Shown here: positions 16,998 through 30,949 of the stretch, piece by piece | Position numbering within the stretch: the stretch's first letter is position 1 | Layout: each line of letters opens with the position of its first letter | From: Anaeromyces robustus | Lineage: Eukaryota; Neocallimastigomycota; Neocallimastigomycetes; Neocallimastigales; Neocallimastigaceae | Reading direction: 5' to 3' | NCBI GenBank assembly: GCA_002104895.1 | Contig: MCFG01000015.1 | Location: 310,001-359,102, forward strand | DNA length: 49,102 nt | Made by a program: the position numbers and the translations under genes | Notes under the pieces: model-generated | The model's database searches: none | Told to the model about the DNA's origin: nothing | What the model saw: only the letters and a program-made list of their open reading frames with translations

Positions 16998-19363
16998 TTA
17001 AGCAACATCTTGAATGAACGGTATTAAAGATAAGAAAAAGGCAAAGAAAATTCTTCTACAATTAGTTAAGAAACTGTATTGTTGAACAGCATTCTCTGGG
17101 TTATTGTTATTATTATTATTATTATTATTATTTGGATCATTATTTTCATTATTATTGTTATCATTATTATTATTATTTAAAAGTGGATCATTTTCATTAT
17201 TATTATTATTATTATTATCTGCTTGGTTATTATTATTAACTTCTCTATTATTATTGTTGTCATTATTATTATTGGCTTGTTCATTTAAGATATTATTATC
17301 TGAAATTTTTTATTTTAAATTATTTATATAAATTTATATTTATATGAAAAAATAAATAAATAATTAATATATAAAATTAAAAAGATAAAAATTGAATATT
17401 TAATTTAATTATTTTGAAACAAGACATAGAAATTAAAAAAAAAAATAATAATAATAATGATAATAATGATAATAAATTTGAATTAATTGATATTTATTTC
17501 TAATCATATATGATATCTATATGATAATATATAAAATAAATATTTAATAGTTAATAGTTAATGTATCAAAACTTACTTCTTATAACGGTTACAGTTAATC
17601 TTCCAGTTTGTACTAAAAATATAATAATAGCCACTAAAGTAACAATAATCAAACGTATATATCCACCTCCTTGAGTAAGTATATAAACAATAAAAGCTAA
17701 ACGAACTAATAAGAAAAATTGATTTGGTTGTTGTCGTTGTGGATCATCATTTCCAATTATAACTTCTTGTTGAACATTTTCAGCATTGGCTGCTGGTTGA
17801 GCAGCATCATTATTATTACCATTATTATTATTATTATCATTGTTAGTATTATTTTCTGCTCTTGCAGTACTATTATCTGATTCATTTTGTGCTGTTGATT
17901 GTTCTATATACATGGGTATTGAAAATGATGGTGCAACTTGAACAGCATAAATAATATTACTTTATATATATATAATATATAATATATATGTATATATTAT
18001 TAATAAAAATATTATAATAATAATAAAAATAATTTATTTAATAAAAAAATTTTTTTTATATATAATAATAAAAATAAAATTAATTATAATAATTTATTTA
18101 TTTAATACTAATATATATATATATATATATAGAATGATTCTATATTTATCAAATTAAAATAAAATAATAATAAAATAATAAAATAATAATTATAATAGTA
18201 AAAATATAATATAATATATAATATATATCATATATATATAATATATAGAATTAAAATATTTTCTTTTACTTTATTAAAACATATTGAATATTATTATCTG
18301 GTGGGTCTATTCTAACGGGTATGTCTTCAGTAGATGTATATGGATCATTACTAACTACTGGTGAAACATTGGATGTAGAAGAAGTAGATGGTTTTGATTC
18401 AACAGGGGTTTCAACTTTCTTTTCTTTATTATCATCAGAAGATAAAGATAGATTTGATGGACTTTTTATATCATTTAAACTTTGTTTTGATTCTGATGGT
18501 GAATTTTGTATACTTGTAGATGGTGTATTATTTGAGCTTAAATTGTCTGAATTTGTACGACTTACTGGACGTTTAACAGTTTGTGCATGTTGAATAGCAA
18601 GTGAATTAATAATTAAATGAATAATTGGTGGAGTAGATAAATCACATAATTGCTGAAAATTTTAATTTTTCATTATTTAATATATATTATGTATAATAAA
18701 AATAAAAATAATAATAAAAATAAAAAATAAAAATAAATAAATAAATAAAATTATAAAATTATTAATATAATAATGAGAAAAAAAAAATATCATAATAATA
18801 TGTTAATAATAACAATAATAACAATAATAATTATAATTAATATTTATATCATATATATATATTTATATCATATATATATTTATATATTTATATTTTTATT
18901 TTTTATATTTATTTATTTGTATTTATTATATATATATATAAAATAAATTAAATTATAAAATATATATATGTAGATATAGATATTAAAAACTTACTCTTTT
19001 TAAAACTTCTGAAAGAATTTCATTATTTTGAATAATTCTTCCACCAAATATTAAACGTTGATCTGAAGGTTTTGGATTACTTGGAAATTCTTTACAGATT
19101 TTTCTTTTTAAATGTAAAACATTACTATCTGGGTCAATATGTATATTTAAATCTTGAGTTGTAAATGGGCAACGAATGGTAAGAGGAATTTTCTTTGATT
19201 TTGGTGAAGTTTCTGAATCAGTTGGACTTACAATATCTTGACCATTTGAACTTTCTGTATTAATGTTATTGTCAATTACAGGATTTAATGTGTTATCTGT
19301 ATCTGAAGGAGTTACAGAACTTTGATTTAATTCTGAATTATCTCTATTTTCATTCATATTCAT
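16998..19363 (-). CDS. HERPUD-like ER membrane protein with N-terminal ubiquitin-like domain, 4 exons
   Basis: Exons on the minus strand: 18995-19363, 18270-18652, 17577-17959 and 16998-17299; 1437 nt, 478 residues. GT-AG introns, phases 0, 2 and 1. Residues about 59-130 form a ubiquitin-like domain: IPLTIRCPF, LHLKRKICKEFP, DQRLIFGGRIIQNNEIL, then LKR, as in HERPUD1/2. Ser/Pro-rich linker to about 250, Asn-rich stretch, then two hydrophobic segments (about 332-348 and 352-370) in the position of the HERP membrane hairpin. After poly-Asn the protein ends RRIFFAFFLSLIPFIQDVA, resembling the FFASLLP end of HERPUD2. HERP proteins sit in the ER membrane and recruit the HRD1 ligase complex in ER-associated degradation. 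The exon 3 acceptor (ATAAAG at 17965-17960) was chosen because it alone keeps frame. HERPUD1 and HERPUD2 cannot be told apart here. Confidence 0.85.
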
Positions 19364-22103
19364 ATATTATATATATACTTAAGTTTTTTTTTTTTTTATT
19401 TTTATTTTTATTTTTTTATTTGCTTTTCTTCTTATTTATTTTTTCTTTTTTTTTTTTTTTAATTTTTTACTTTTTATTATTTATATTTGGTTTAATTATT
19501 ATTTTCTATAAAAAAAAAAAAAAAGTAAATGATATAAAATAGAATAAAATATTAGTATTAATAAATTTATCAAAAAATAAATAATAAATTAGTATTATTT
19601 ATAACTAAAATAAAAACAATATTAATATTTTTTAGTATTTTAATTTTTAGTTTATGTTTTTGAATAAACATTTAATAATATTTTATAAAAAAAAATATTT
19701 AATATTTTGTTGATGTACTAATTTCCCCCTTTTATTTTTGATTGCTATTTAAATATTATTCTTTAATTTTGATTATAAAGAAATTAAACTTTTATTTTTA
19801 CTTTTATTTATATTACTTTATTATGCAATATTATTTAAATATTATTTATTATTAAATTTATAGATTGTAATTTATTTTTTTTCCCTTTTATTCTTATTTT
19901 AATTATCTTTTTTTTTTAAAAAAAAAGAATAAAACAATTTATAAAATATAATTATATTTATTTACTTTATAAAGTACAAGAAGTTTTCGTAAATTTTAAT
20001 ATTCTTTTTATTATTTACTTCTTTCCTTAATGAATTCTTTTTCTTTTTCTCTCTTTTATTATTATTATTATTATTTATAAGTAATAAAGAAATATTTAGT
20101 TTGTACTAAATACTATAAAAAAGGTTTAAAAAAGAAAAAAAAAATTAAAAGAAAAAAAAAACAATAATAATAAGAAAAATATATTTTTTAATAGAAAAGT
20201 AAAGAAAACACTATCCAAATTATTAAAAAAAAATATTTATTATTTATTATTTATTTATTTATTCTATTTTTCTAATTTATTATAATTATTAATGATGAAT
20301 TCTCATATTTATTATATATTATATTATATATTATATTTTTATATTATTTATTATATATTAACTAAAAAGAAAAATAATTATTTTATTTTATTTATTTATT
20401 TTAATAATGAAATGGATTTCATTAATTATTATTATATTTTGTTTTTTAAAACTTTAAATAATTTTCAAAATACGAATAATATATATAAATATATAAATGA
20501 ATATCATATTAGAATATATTTATATTTATATTAAATATATTATATATTATATATATAATTTGAAAGGTTATGAATTTATTTATTTATTTATTTATTTATT
20601 ATTCATTTATTTTTTTATTTATTATCAATTGTAAAAAAGAAAAGATCAAGTACAATATATTAAAGTTTAATATATTATAATACATTTATAATATATTATT
20701 TTAAAACCATTCAAAAAAAAATAACATTTCATTTTTATAAAAATTAACACCAAGCAAGGAAAAAAAAGAAAAGAAATATCTTTTTATCTTAATGTCTTTG
20801 TAAATAAATAAATAAAAAAATTAAAATGAAGTTGAAAATAGTTAACTTTTAATTTCAGCTCTTTTTATATATATACTATTATTTTATAAATAATTATATA
20901 ATTTTAATAAAAATAATAATTAAAAGGAACAAAAAATATATATAATAATATCTTTATTATAAAATATTTTTTTTATTATTTTTTTTTATTTTTTACTTTT
21001 TATTTAAACTATTATATACTGCTGGAAAAAGATCAATGGTTTATTTTTAAAATAATTAAAATAAACAAATTTTGTATTTTTACAAATTAGTTAATGTATA
21101 CATTATGTACTACAAATTAATAAATAAATAAATAATAAATGAATGAATAAATAATAATTAAATAATTTAATCCAGAGTTAATTAAATAAATAAATAGATG
21201 TAAAAGTATTATTTAAATAATTTTAGTATTAAAATAATAAAATAAGTAAAATCATCACATAATCATATGATAATAATAATAATAATATTAGTTAATCTTT
21301 ATTTTTTTATTAGATTAATTGGTATTTAAATACTATAAATATTATAAAATATCATAAATTAGAAGAAATAATATAAAATAATATAAAATAATATGTATGA
21401 ATAGGTTAATAGTTATTGTTTGTTTTATTTTTATTATTATTATTTTTTTTGATTAATAAAAAATGTAGTAAACAAATAATAACAAAGGTATAAATAGAAA
21501 TTCTACTTGGATATGATCTTCTTTATTCTCTTTTTACCATTGTATAAAATTGTATAAAAAATGTTAAAAAAAATTATAAAATAAAATAAAATAAAAAAAA
21601 AAGAGTACCTATAATAAATATATTATTTATAATAATTATTATAAAAAAGAATATTAATGAAAGCAATAATGCTATATATTACATTGATATAACAAATTAA
21701 TATAAAATGAAAATTTTCTGTTATGTATTTATTTTTGTTATTAATACAAAAAGAATTATTTTAAAAAAGAATTCATTTATAAAACTTTACAAATAGATAT
21801 GCTACATACCAAAAGAAAAATGAAAAAATTTTTAATTTTTTTTTTTCTTCTATTTTAACCTAATGGTAAGAAACAAAAACACAAACAAAATAAAAAAATT
21901 ATTATTTTAATTATTATTAAATTGAAAAAAAAATTATTTTAATTAAAAAAATATATAAATTAATGAATAAATAAATGAATGAATAAATAACTAGATAGAT
22001 AAATAAATATATTATTATTATTAAAAAATTGATAATATAAATTTTTAATAAATATACATTTAAATAATAATTAACTATTAAATAAATAATTAATTAATTA
22101 CTA

Positions 22104-22143
<40 letters not shown>

Positions 22144-22331
22144 ATATTAAATAAATAAATAAATGAATAAATAAATGAATAAATAAATAAATATTAAATA
22201 AATATATATATATATAAATGAATAAATAAATAACTTATAAATAAATAAATAAATAAATATTAAGTAAATAAATATATTATTATTATTATTATTTATTTAT
22301 TTATTCATTTTATTATTATTATTTATTATTT

Positions 22332-22420
<89 letters not shown>

Positions 22421-22724
22421 TAATATTATTATTATTTATTATTATTTATTATAAAATTGATAATATAAATTTTTTTAATAAATACTTTTAATTACATTTT
22501 AAATATTTAAATAATAATTAACTATTAATTAAATAATAAATTTTTTAGTATTTATTTAATTATTTTTTAATATAATATTATTAAAAGACTATTTAAAAAA
22601 AATATTAAAAAAAAATTTTTTTTTCTTAAAATAATATATTAAAAAAAAAGGAAAATAACTTTTTTTTTTTTTATTGTATATATAAAGAAAACGTTTTTTA
22701 AATATAAAAATAGTAATTTTATAA
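19364..22724. other. 3.4-kb divergent intergenic region
   Basis: Lies between the start codons of the HERPUD-like and UBE2V genes, so it must hold both promoters. I see homopolymers, (TTTA)n and (AAAT)n strings and the microsatellite block at 22084-22440, but no coding frame, tRNA or transposon ends. The Ile/Tyr-rich frame at 20292-20534 has no coding character. Confidence 0.65.
22084..22440. repeat. (AAAT)n tract followed by (ATT)n tract
   Basis: Imperfect AAAT/AATA tetranucleotide repeats (about 22084-22265, with TGAA variants) run into ATTT and then ATT trinucleotide repeats (about 22272-22440). Because the first half is TAAA and the second begins TTTA, the two halves can pair as a large hairpin. 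It lies about 300 bp upstream of the UBE2V start. Confidence 0.85.
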
Positions 22725-24071
22725 ATGGCTAAAGGTATGATTAATAATAAAAAAAAATAACAATATCATATAAAACAAGAAATTATATTACATCAATAAA
22801 TATAAACATATTCATTACAGTATAATACATTTTTATTAAAAAGAAAAGAAAAAAAAAGAATTAGTATTGATCTATTTATAAAGAAATTGGATAATATTAA
22901 AAAAGAAATAATACTCTTTTAATAATAATGATAAAATAATACTATTTATTTTTAATATTATATATATTTAAAGTGAAATATTTCAAATTATTATGATTAT
23001 TATTAATTTAATAAATTTAATTTTTTTATTATAATAATTTATAATTGAAATGAATAATACATTTTTTTTTAAAAAAAAAAAAAATAGTTCCACGTAATTT
23101 CAGACTTTTAGAAGAATTAGAAAAGGTAAAATATTTTAAAAGTAGTTTTTAAAATATATATTTTAATGTTAAGAATTAAGAAAATGTATATTAATAAAAT
23201 TCAAATATATATATAATATATATTTTAATATGTAAAAAAAAAAAAGGGTGAAAAGGGAATTGGTGATGGTTCCTTAAGTTATGGTCTTGAAGATGGTGAA
23301 GATATGTTATTATCCAAGTGGAATGGTACTATTATTGGCCCACCATTTGTAAGTTTATAAATTTCATTTTTTTAAAAAATATATACATATATATATATAA
23401 ATAATTTTATTTATAAAATAAAATGTTTAATATTTAATTTTAATATTTAAAAAAATGAAATCTAATTTTTAAATTTTTCTTTTTTGTGTTTTTCTTTTTT
23501 TTTTTTTTTGAATTTTTATTTATTTATTTTATTTATTTTATTTTATTTATTTTATCGAACTTTTAATTAGTCTGTTCATGAAAACAGAATTTATTCCTTA
23601 AAAATTTTCTGTGATATGGACTATCCAGATAAGGCTCCAACTGTTCACTTTATATCAAAAATCAACATTCCATCTGTTAACCAACATACTGGAAAGGTTG
23701 AAAAATTAGGTTGTTTAAATAATTGGAAACGTCAATACACTATTGAACATATTTTATCTGAACTTCGCAGGTAAAAATTATATATATATATATATAATAT
23801 ATAAGAATCAATTTATTTCAAATATACTTTAAATAAAATAAATAAATAAATATATATATTATATTTAACTAAACCAAATCAATATTATATATAATTATTG
23901 TTTTTTTTTTCCTTTTTATTTATTTATTTATTTATTTAATGTTTCTATTTTCTATTTGTATCTATATAAATATAAATGTTCTCATATAATTGATAAATAA
24001 TAATAAATAACAGTGAAATGGCCAACCAAGGAAGAAAGTTAGCACAACCACCAGAAGGTTCTACTTTCTAA
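22725..24071 (+). CDS. ube2v: Ubiquitin-conjugating enzyme E2 variant (UBE2V/MMS2 family), 5 exons
   Basis: Catalytically inactive E2 variant that pairs with Ubc13 to make Lys63-linked ubiquitin chains in DNA damage tolerance and signalling. Exons: 22725-22734 (10 nt), 23088-23125, 23247-23348, 23571-23770 and 24014-24071; 408 nt, 135 residues. Start [20 protein letters not shown] is the canonical UEV opening, followed by [23 protein letters not shown] and the [11 protein letters not shown] segment. The end PQPPEG-type motif reads [10 protein letters not shown]. The active-site E2 motif is absent: the only nearby Cys ([12 protein letters not shown]) is 4 rather than 8 residues before the conserved Trp, so it is not the catalytic position. 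All introns are GT-AG with consistent phase (1,0,0,2). AATAAA occurs at 24076-24081, five bases after the stop. Confidence 0.97.
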
Positions 24072-24075
24072 ACTA

Positions 24076-24081
24076 AATAAA
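24076..24081 (+). terminator. Candidate poly(A) signal AATAAA of UBE2V
   Basis: AATAAA five bases past the stop codon of the E2 variant gene. In such A/T-rich DNA the hexamer is common, so this is positional evidence only. Confidence 0.4.
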
Positions 24082-24183
24082 ATTATTACAAAGTGAAATG
24101 AAATAAAATAAATAATATATATATATATTATATTTAATAATATTACTGAATAAATTATGAAATCTACTAGATAATATTAAAAA

Positions 24184-24214
<31 letters not shown>

Positions 24215-24613
24215 AAAAGAAGTTTAACCAAAAAAAAAAAAAAAGAAAAAAGTCAAACTATTTTTATATGATGAAAAAAAAAAAAAAAAAAATATCAAAC
24301 AAATAAAATAGCAATTCTCAAAAGATTTTTATAACCAATATATATTTATATATATATGATATATATAAAATTCATTATATTAAAAGGTTGAAACGAAACA
24401 AAATTATTATTAAATAATAATAAAAATAAACAAAGAACAGAAACAAAAACAAAAACAGAAAAAAAAAATATCCAAAATCTTTTAGAATAAAATAAATTTT
24501 TTTTAAAAAAAATGAAATAAAAAATGAAATAAAAAATAAAATAATAATAATAACATTTAAATAAGAACAAAAAAATAAAATAAAATAAAAAAAATAGGTT
24601 TTTTTTTTTAATC

Positions 24614-24649
24614 TAGTATAATAAAATAATTTTATATTTTATTATACTA
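24614..24649. repeat. Perfect 14-bp inverted repeat followed by T-tract
   Basis: TAGTATAATAAAAT (24614-24627) and its exact reverse complement ATTTTATTATACTA (24636-24649) with an 8-nt loop. A run of about 33 T starts 10 bases later on the + strand. The arrangement resembles a hairpin-plus-T terminator downstream of the + strand UBE2V gene, but no such role is known for Pol II genes here. Confidence 0.75.
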
Positions 24650-24658
24650 AATTGAAAT

Positions 24659-24698
<40 letters not shown>

Positions 24699-25037
24699 TT
24701 ATATTTTATTTATTTTAAAATATGATATTTATTTTATTTGTTTTTTTGCTTTATTATTTATTATTTATATACTTTATTTTTATTTTATTTTATATAATTT
24801 TTATTTTTATTTTATTTTACATATAATATTAATGTTTTTTATTTGAATTTTTTTATTTTATTTGCTTTACTGTTTTTTATTATTATTATTATTATATTTA
24901 TTGATTGATTTATTAATTTTATATGAATATATATCTATATGACTTTGGTTATTATTCATTATAATAATATATATATACATATATATACATATTCTGATAT
25001 AATTATTATTTATTTAATTATTATTATTATTATTATT

Positions 25038-25077
<40 letters not shown>

Positions 25078-25113
25078 TTTTTACTTTACTATTATTATTA
25101 TTAGTTGTATTAT

Positions 25114-26093
25114 TTAATGTTTATTAAAGATAATATCTTTTAATACTTGTGTTAATAAACCATGAGTAACTTCAATTGCAATTTTTGAACTAAAAACAAT
25201 GAAAATATAATTATATAATATATATATATATAAAGGTTTAATAAATATTATAATGATTATATAAAGTTTTATTTATTTTTTTTTTTTTTTGTCATTTAAA
25301 AAAAAAGTGAAAAAGTACTATTTATCTATTTATCTATTTATTTTTTTATTTTTATAAAATATGATTAATTTTTATTAATATACTTTACCTATCTTGTGCA
25401 ATCTTTTGAAGAGAATCATTTTCTGAAAGTTCATAAGGAAAATCACCCATTTGTTTATCACGATTATAAAAGAAATCTTCTTGTTCAATTTTTTCAGCTA
25501 AATCTGATATTTGTCTTGTATTATATTCACGATTCTTTTTTTATATAAATATATATATATATATAAGTATTATATACATGAAATGAAATATTAAAAAAAA
25601 AAAAAAAAAAAAAATCATTAATATAAAATTCATGTATTTTCATTATTATTATTATTATTATTATTATGATAATATGATAATATAATAATAATATATATAT
25701 CTATATATGAAAAAATAAAAAATAAAATGATTATAAAAATTACAGTAAGTAAAGAAGATGAAGATAAAGTATTAATCCAATATTTATTCCATAATGAAGC
25801 TAAAAGATTGGTATCAAGTTCTGATTTGAAATAACTAATATTTAATGAGTAATATCTTTTACAATGTATACCAAAATCTTCAATTTTATTTAATGGAATA
25901 GTTTGATATTCAGATGGTTTGTCATCTGGTGTATAATCCTAACAAAATAAAAAGATAATTATATATAAAAGAATAACAAAAAAAATAATTATTAATAATA
26001 ATAATAAAATAATGATAAAATAAAATAAATTAAATGATAATTATATAATTTATAGTATTATTTTAAAAATTAATAATATAATATATATAATAT

Positions 26094-26174
<81 letters not shown>

Positions 26175-26927
26175 TTATTTATTATTTATTATTTATTACT
26201 TCAGGGAAAGTTCTAAAAGCACCAATTTCAACTTTTCCAGCAGACATTGTTCTATTTGGATCAATCTATTTTAAACCATAAAAAATAAAAAATTTATTAT
26301 TATTATTATTTTTTAAAAAAAAAAAATATTATTAATAAGAATAAAATATTATTAATTATTATGTATGAATATATATATTATAAATAAAAAAAAAAGGATA
26401 AATAAATAAATAAAATAAAATAAAGTAAAATAAAAAAATGCATATATATATATATTAATTAATCAATAATTTTTTTTTTTTTATAATTAATAATATAACT
26501 TACAACAACAGCAACAAATGGTTCTTGATATTTTTGATTTAACATTTGTGTACTGACATCAATACCGGAAAGCCAACAACCATAACCTGGATGACTATGA
26601 TACCACCCTATAACATTCTCCATACGACCAACCTTTTTATATATTTAATTAAAATTTTTAAATTATATTATTAATGGCATTATTATTATTGTTGTTGTTG
26701 TTGTTATTTTTATTATTTATATAATTTTTATTATTGATATCATTATTATTATTGATATTATTTTTATTATTGTCATCATTATTAAATTTTGTTAATGAAA
26801 TTCATTAACAAAATTAAAATATTTTATATAATATATATATTGTAAATTATAAAACATTTTTTTTTAAAAAAATAAATAAATAAATAAATAAATAAAATAA
26901 AATATATATATATATATATAAATTCAC

Positions 26928-26973
<46 letters not shown>

Positions 26974-28009
26974 TAATAATAAATATAATAATATGTATTA
27001 TACATTAATATTTATATTTTTATATATTTATATATATATATATTATATTACCTGTTTACTTTTTTCATTATATTCAACCATATATTCATAACCCTCAGCT
27101 TGAGCATTGACACGAGTTTCAGTACCTTCAACTGGTAAAGCAAATGCATCCATAACAATCATTTCATTACCAACAATTTTACCTTGCATTAATCCCATAA
27201 TTTCTAAACTTCCACCAGATCTAGCATGCATAACCTTTTTTTTTTTTTTTATGATAATTTTTTTTTTTTTAAATATACATATAGTAAGAAATTCAATAGT
27301 ATCATTTTTGTTAATATTCATCATTTCTACATTTTAAATTATTTAATTTTATTTTATATATTTAAATTTGAATTTGAATTTGAATTGAATTGATATATAA
27401 ATAATAATAAATACCATTTTAATTAAAGCAATTGCTGAAATACGAATTTCTTTAAAATAATATACACTATAATTTTTTCATTAATTTATATATTTTGTTT
27501 AATTTTTGTATATATATATTTGTATTCATATATATATTTCAATGATTACACATTTCATTTTTCATAAGAAATTTGTTAAAATTTCATGATTGATACATTT
27601 CAAAAAAAAAAATAATATAGTAAATATCATATATAAAATAATATATATATAATTATTAAAGTATTAAAAATAATTATAATAAATATTTAAAAAATAAATA
27701 AAAAATATTAGAAATAAAATATATTATATAATATTTATATATTTTTTTTACATAATTAAAAGATCAGTATAAATATAATTTATTATTCATTTATATTTAA
27801 AAAAATCATTTTATTTTATTTTATTTTATTTTATTATTTTGATATTGTTAATAAAATAATAAAACATACTCTTCTTTCCAAGGTTTTTTATTATTTATTT
27901 GTTTTTGTTCTTCTTCATTATAACGATATATGGCATCTTGCATAGCATTAGTTGTTTTTATATTATTTTCTAATTCGAAACGTTTTAAAGCTTCCTTACT
28001 ACTAGACAT
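25114..28009 (-). CDS. csn5: COP9 signalosome subunit 5 (JAMM/MPN+ deneddylase), 8 exons
   Basis: Catalytic subunit of the COP9 signalosome, a zinc metalloprotease that removes Nedd8 from cullins. Exons on the minus strand: 27870-28009, 27415-27466, 27052-27234, 26504-26632, 26200-26265, 25744-25938, 25389-25534 and 25114-25189; 987 nt, 328 residues (human CSN5 is 334). GT-AG introns with exact phase closure. Start [17 protein letters not shown], then [20 protein letters not shown]. The JAMM residues are all present: Glu75 in GSLEIMGLM, then [17 protein letters not shown] giving His137, His139, Ser147 and Asp150, each one less than the human numbers. Later come [18 protein letters not shown] and a helical C-terminus ending [14 protein letters not shown]. 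The related RPN11 is excluded by the CSN5-specific N-terminus and the [10 protein letters not shown] segment. Divergent from the DUF4874 gene across 7.8 kb. Confidence 0.98.
26785..26815. repeat. 31-bp near-perfect palindrome in CSN5 intron 3
   Basis: AATTTTGTTAATGAA (26785-26799), one central A, then TTCATTAACAAAATT (26801-26815), an exact 15-bp reverse complement. It lies within the intron 26633-27051, near several microsatellites. Confidence 0.85.
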
Positions 28010-28169
28010 TTTTTTTTTATTCAATAAAAATATTTATAAATTAAATTTAAATTTCTCGAAAATAATAATGAAAAAGATAATAGAATAAAAAATTGATAGA
28101 TAGATAGATATATTTTTTTTAAAAAAAAAAAATATTTATTATTTATTTAATTATGTATATTATTTAATT

Positions 28170-28201
<32 letters not shown>

Positions 28202-28653
28202 TTTGCTTTTGTTAATATACAATTTTTTTTATTTTAAATATTTATTAATAAATAATCCCAAAAGAATAATTAATATAAAATGGAATAAATTTCAAAATAT
28301 TTTATTTTTAATTTAATATAAATTTTTGATTAATTTGTGTGTGTGGTAAGTAAAAAAAATAAAAAATAAATTGATAGATAAATGAATAAATGTATTTTAT
28401 ATATTTTTAGTATTATGTTAAAGTAAAAACTAATAATAAAATAAAATAAAATAAAATAAAATATATTTATCTTTTTTTTTATTATTTTTTTTTTCTTTTC
28501 TTTATTTGATGATATTTTTTATTATGTATTCTTTATTACTTTTGAAAAATAATGAAGCATAAAAAATAATTTTTATATTAGAATTGAAATAATATAATTA
28601 ATATAAGATTATCACAATCAACATAATACTACTTAAATTACAATTAGAATTAG

Positions 28654-28696
<43 letters not shown>

Positions 28697-29958
28697 AAAA
28701 GAAAACTATTAATATATTTTCACTTCAACAATAATTATATTCATATGTAAATATTAAAGAGTATTATAGATAATGAAAAAATAGTTTATAAGAATTAACG
28801 ACTTTAAAATATATATATATTATTATTATTATAAAGCATCATATAATAAATGATTAATGACTATTTCCTTTCCTTAAAAAAAAAAAGGTATATATTAAAT
28901 AAAAAATCATTTATAAATTAAATAAATAAATAAATAAACAAATAAATAAATAAATAAATAAATAAATGAATGAATAAATGGACATGAAAAATTATTATTA
29001 ATATTGTGTAACAATAATTAAAATATTAATAAATATTAATAAATATCCAAAGTTTTAATAAATATTTGGATTTATCTTAAAATACAAGTTAATATAATGA
29101 TTTTTTATTTATTATTATTTTAAAAAATTTTGTTTAACTTTTTTTTAATTTTATTTTATTTTATTTTAATTAATTATGCCATCTGTTTTATTTTAAACAA
29201 TTATCAATTATAATTCTGAAAGATATTAATTCTTTTATGATTAATTCAAAGTTTTATATGGGAAACTTATATACATAAAACTTATTTAACATTTTTAATA
29301 ACTTTTTTATCATTTTTAATTAATAACTGATAAAAAACTTATTTTATAAATGAAGCTATATTAAAACTAAAATATATTAAACTAAACTATTAAATTTTTC
29401 ACACTGTATTTAATACTATTCTAATAATCTTTTTTTTTCATTTTTTTTTTAAAAAAAATATATATAAAATATTTTATAAATTGGTTCATTATCACTATCA
29501 CTTTTTACATAATTTACTATATACATAAAATTATAAGAAGAAGTTTTACAATAAAATTATTATAATAATGGTATAATCATTTATCTTTATCTATGTCCAA
29601 AAATATAAAGATTATATTTTTCTTTAATAATCGATTTACATTCATTTAGTTAATATTATAAAAAAAAAAAGAACTTTATTATATATTATACCTAAATTTT
29701 AAATGATATTATTTAAATTAAAAAAAAAAAAAAAACAGACATAAAAAATTACATATAATGAATTAGTTTATCTAAATAAAATTTTATATAATCTAACCTT
29801 GTATATAATATTTACATAAACTTTAATCTTATATGATAATTAATTAATTAATTCTTTAAGATTTAAAAAATAATGTTAAATTGGTATAATTAATTTATTA
29901 ATAAATTAGGTGCTTAACAAAAAAAAAAAAAAATTATATTTATATATTTTATGAATGT

Positions 29959-29989
29959 TGTGTGTGCGTGTGTGTGTGTGTGTGTGTGT
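29959..29989. repeat. (TG)n dinucleotide microsatellite
   Basis: About 15 TG units with one interruption (GCG). It is conspicuous because GT runs are rare in this A/T-dominated window. Confidence 0.9.
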
Positions 29990-30794
29990 TATGGATGGAG
30001 ATAAAGAAAAATCTAAATAACTACTAAAAAAAAAAAAAAAGAATTCAAAGAAATACTAAAAAAAAATTTTTTTACTATATCTAAAATTACATATATAACA
30101 TATTACATATTACTATGAATATATAAAATATTAATATTTTTGTAGTTAAAATGTTTATATTATATTATATTTTAAATCTTATTTCTAAGCTATTTTTTTT
30201 TTGTATTTTTATATTAGATAACATTTTCAAAAATATGGTATTAATTGAGAAATTATATAATTTTTAAAAAAATATTTAAGAAATATTTACACAAATAAAA
30301 GTTTGTAAACGTGGTTTTAAAACTTTTTTATTTTTGATTTAAAAGAAAGATCTAAAAATATATGATTAATAGATAAATATTTAAAAAAACTTATATTATA
30401 TAAAATATATAAAATAAATAATATTTATTGATATAAAAAAAATTATATCAAAAATAATACGTTGATATTACAAGTAAATTCATATAATTTCACTATTCAT
30501 GATAACTTTTCTTTATTATATTTATGATTATTATTATTATAATTATCTACAATATATATAAATATTATTGGATTTTTTTTTTTGATTTATTATGTATTAT
30601 TATAAAACATATATATAATCTATCCTATTCATGATAAAATTATATTTATTAACTCAAATAATTTAGATAATCCAAAATCCATAAATGATTAATTACAGAA
30701 AAAAAAATAATTATTATAAACATAGAATTTTATTTTTCATTATAATACTTTGTTATTATAATTAACTTTTTTTTTTTGTTATTATAAAATTATT

Positions 30795-30795
30795 C

Positions 30796-30848
<53 letters not shown>
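30795..30848. repeat. (CAA)18 microsatellite outside any gene
   Basis: Eighteen perfect CAA units. In this lineage CAA runs usually encode poly-Gln, but here all frames around it are closed within a few codons, so I treat it as noncoding. Confidence 0.9.
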
Positions 30849-30849
<1 letters not shown>

Positions 30850-30881
30850 AATTATTATAAAAAGTTTATTATTCTATAATT

Positions 30882-30949
30882 AATAATAAACTATAAATTA
30901 TATTGAATAATTGTATAGAGTTTATAGTTTATAATTTATATTTATTATT
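30882..30949. repeat. Imperfect 20-bp inverted repeat beside the CAA tract
   Basis: Left arm AATAATAAACTATAAATTATA (30882-30902, one base more than the right arm) pairs with TATAATTTATATTTATTATT (30930-30949) over a spacer of about 27 nt. Confidence 0.6.

Larger units (their letters stand above)
24072..25113. other. Intergenic region between convergent UBE2V and CSN5 genes
   Basis: Convergent 3' flanks. Contains A-runs near 24230-24290, the inverted repeat at 24614-24649 followed by a T-tract of about 33 nt, and an (ATT)n(GTT)n microsatellite at about 25019-25077 just past the CSN5 stop (AAC repeats on the CSN5 sense strand). No coding frame. Confidence 0.7.

Noticed and set aside
20292..20534. 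Tyr/Ile-rich 80-residue plus-strand frame
   Set aside because: Composition is that of random A/T-rich DNA; no splice context or similarity.
24939..25127. Ile/Val-rich plus-strand frame
   Set aside because: Produced by an (ATT)n(GTT)n microsatellite just past the CSN5 stop; no start context or family.
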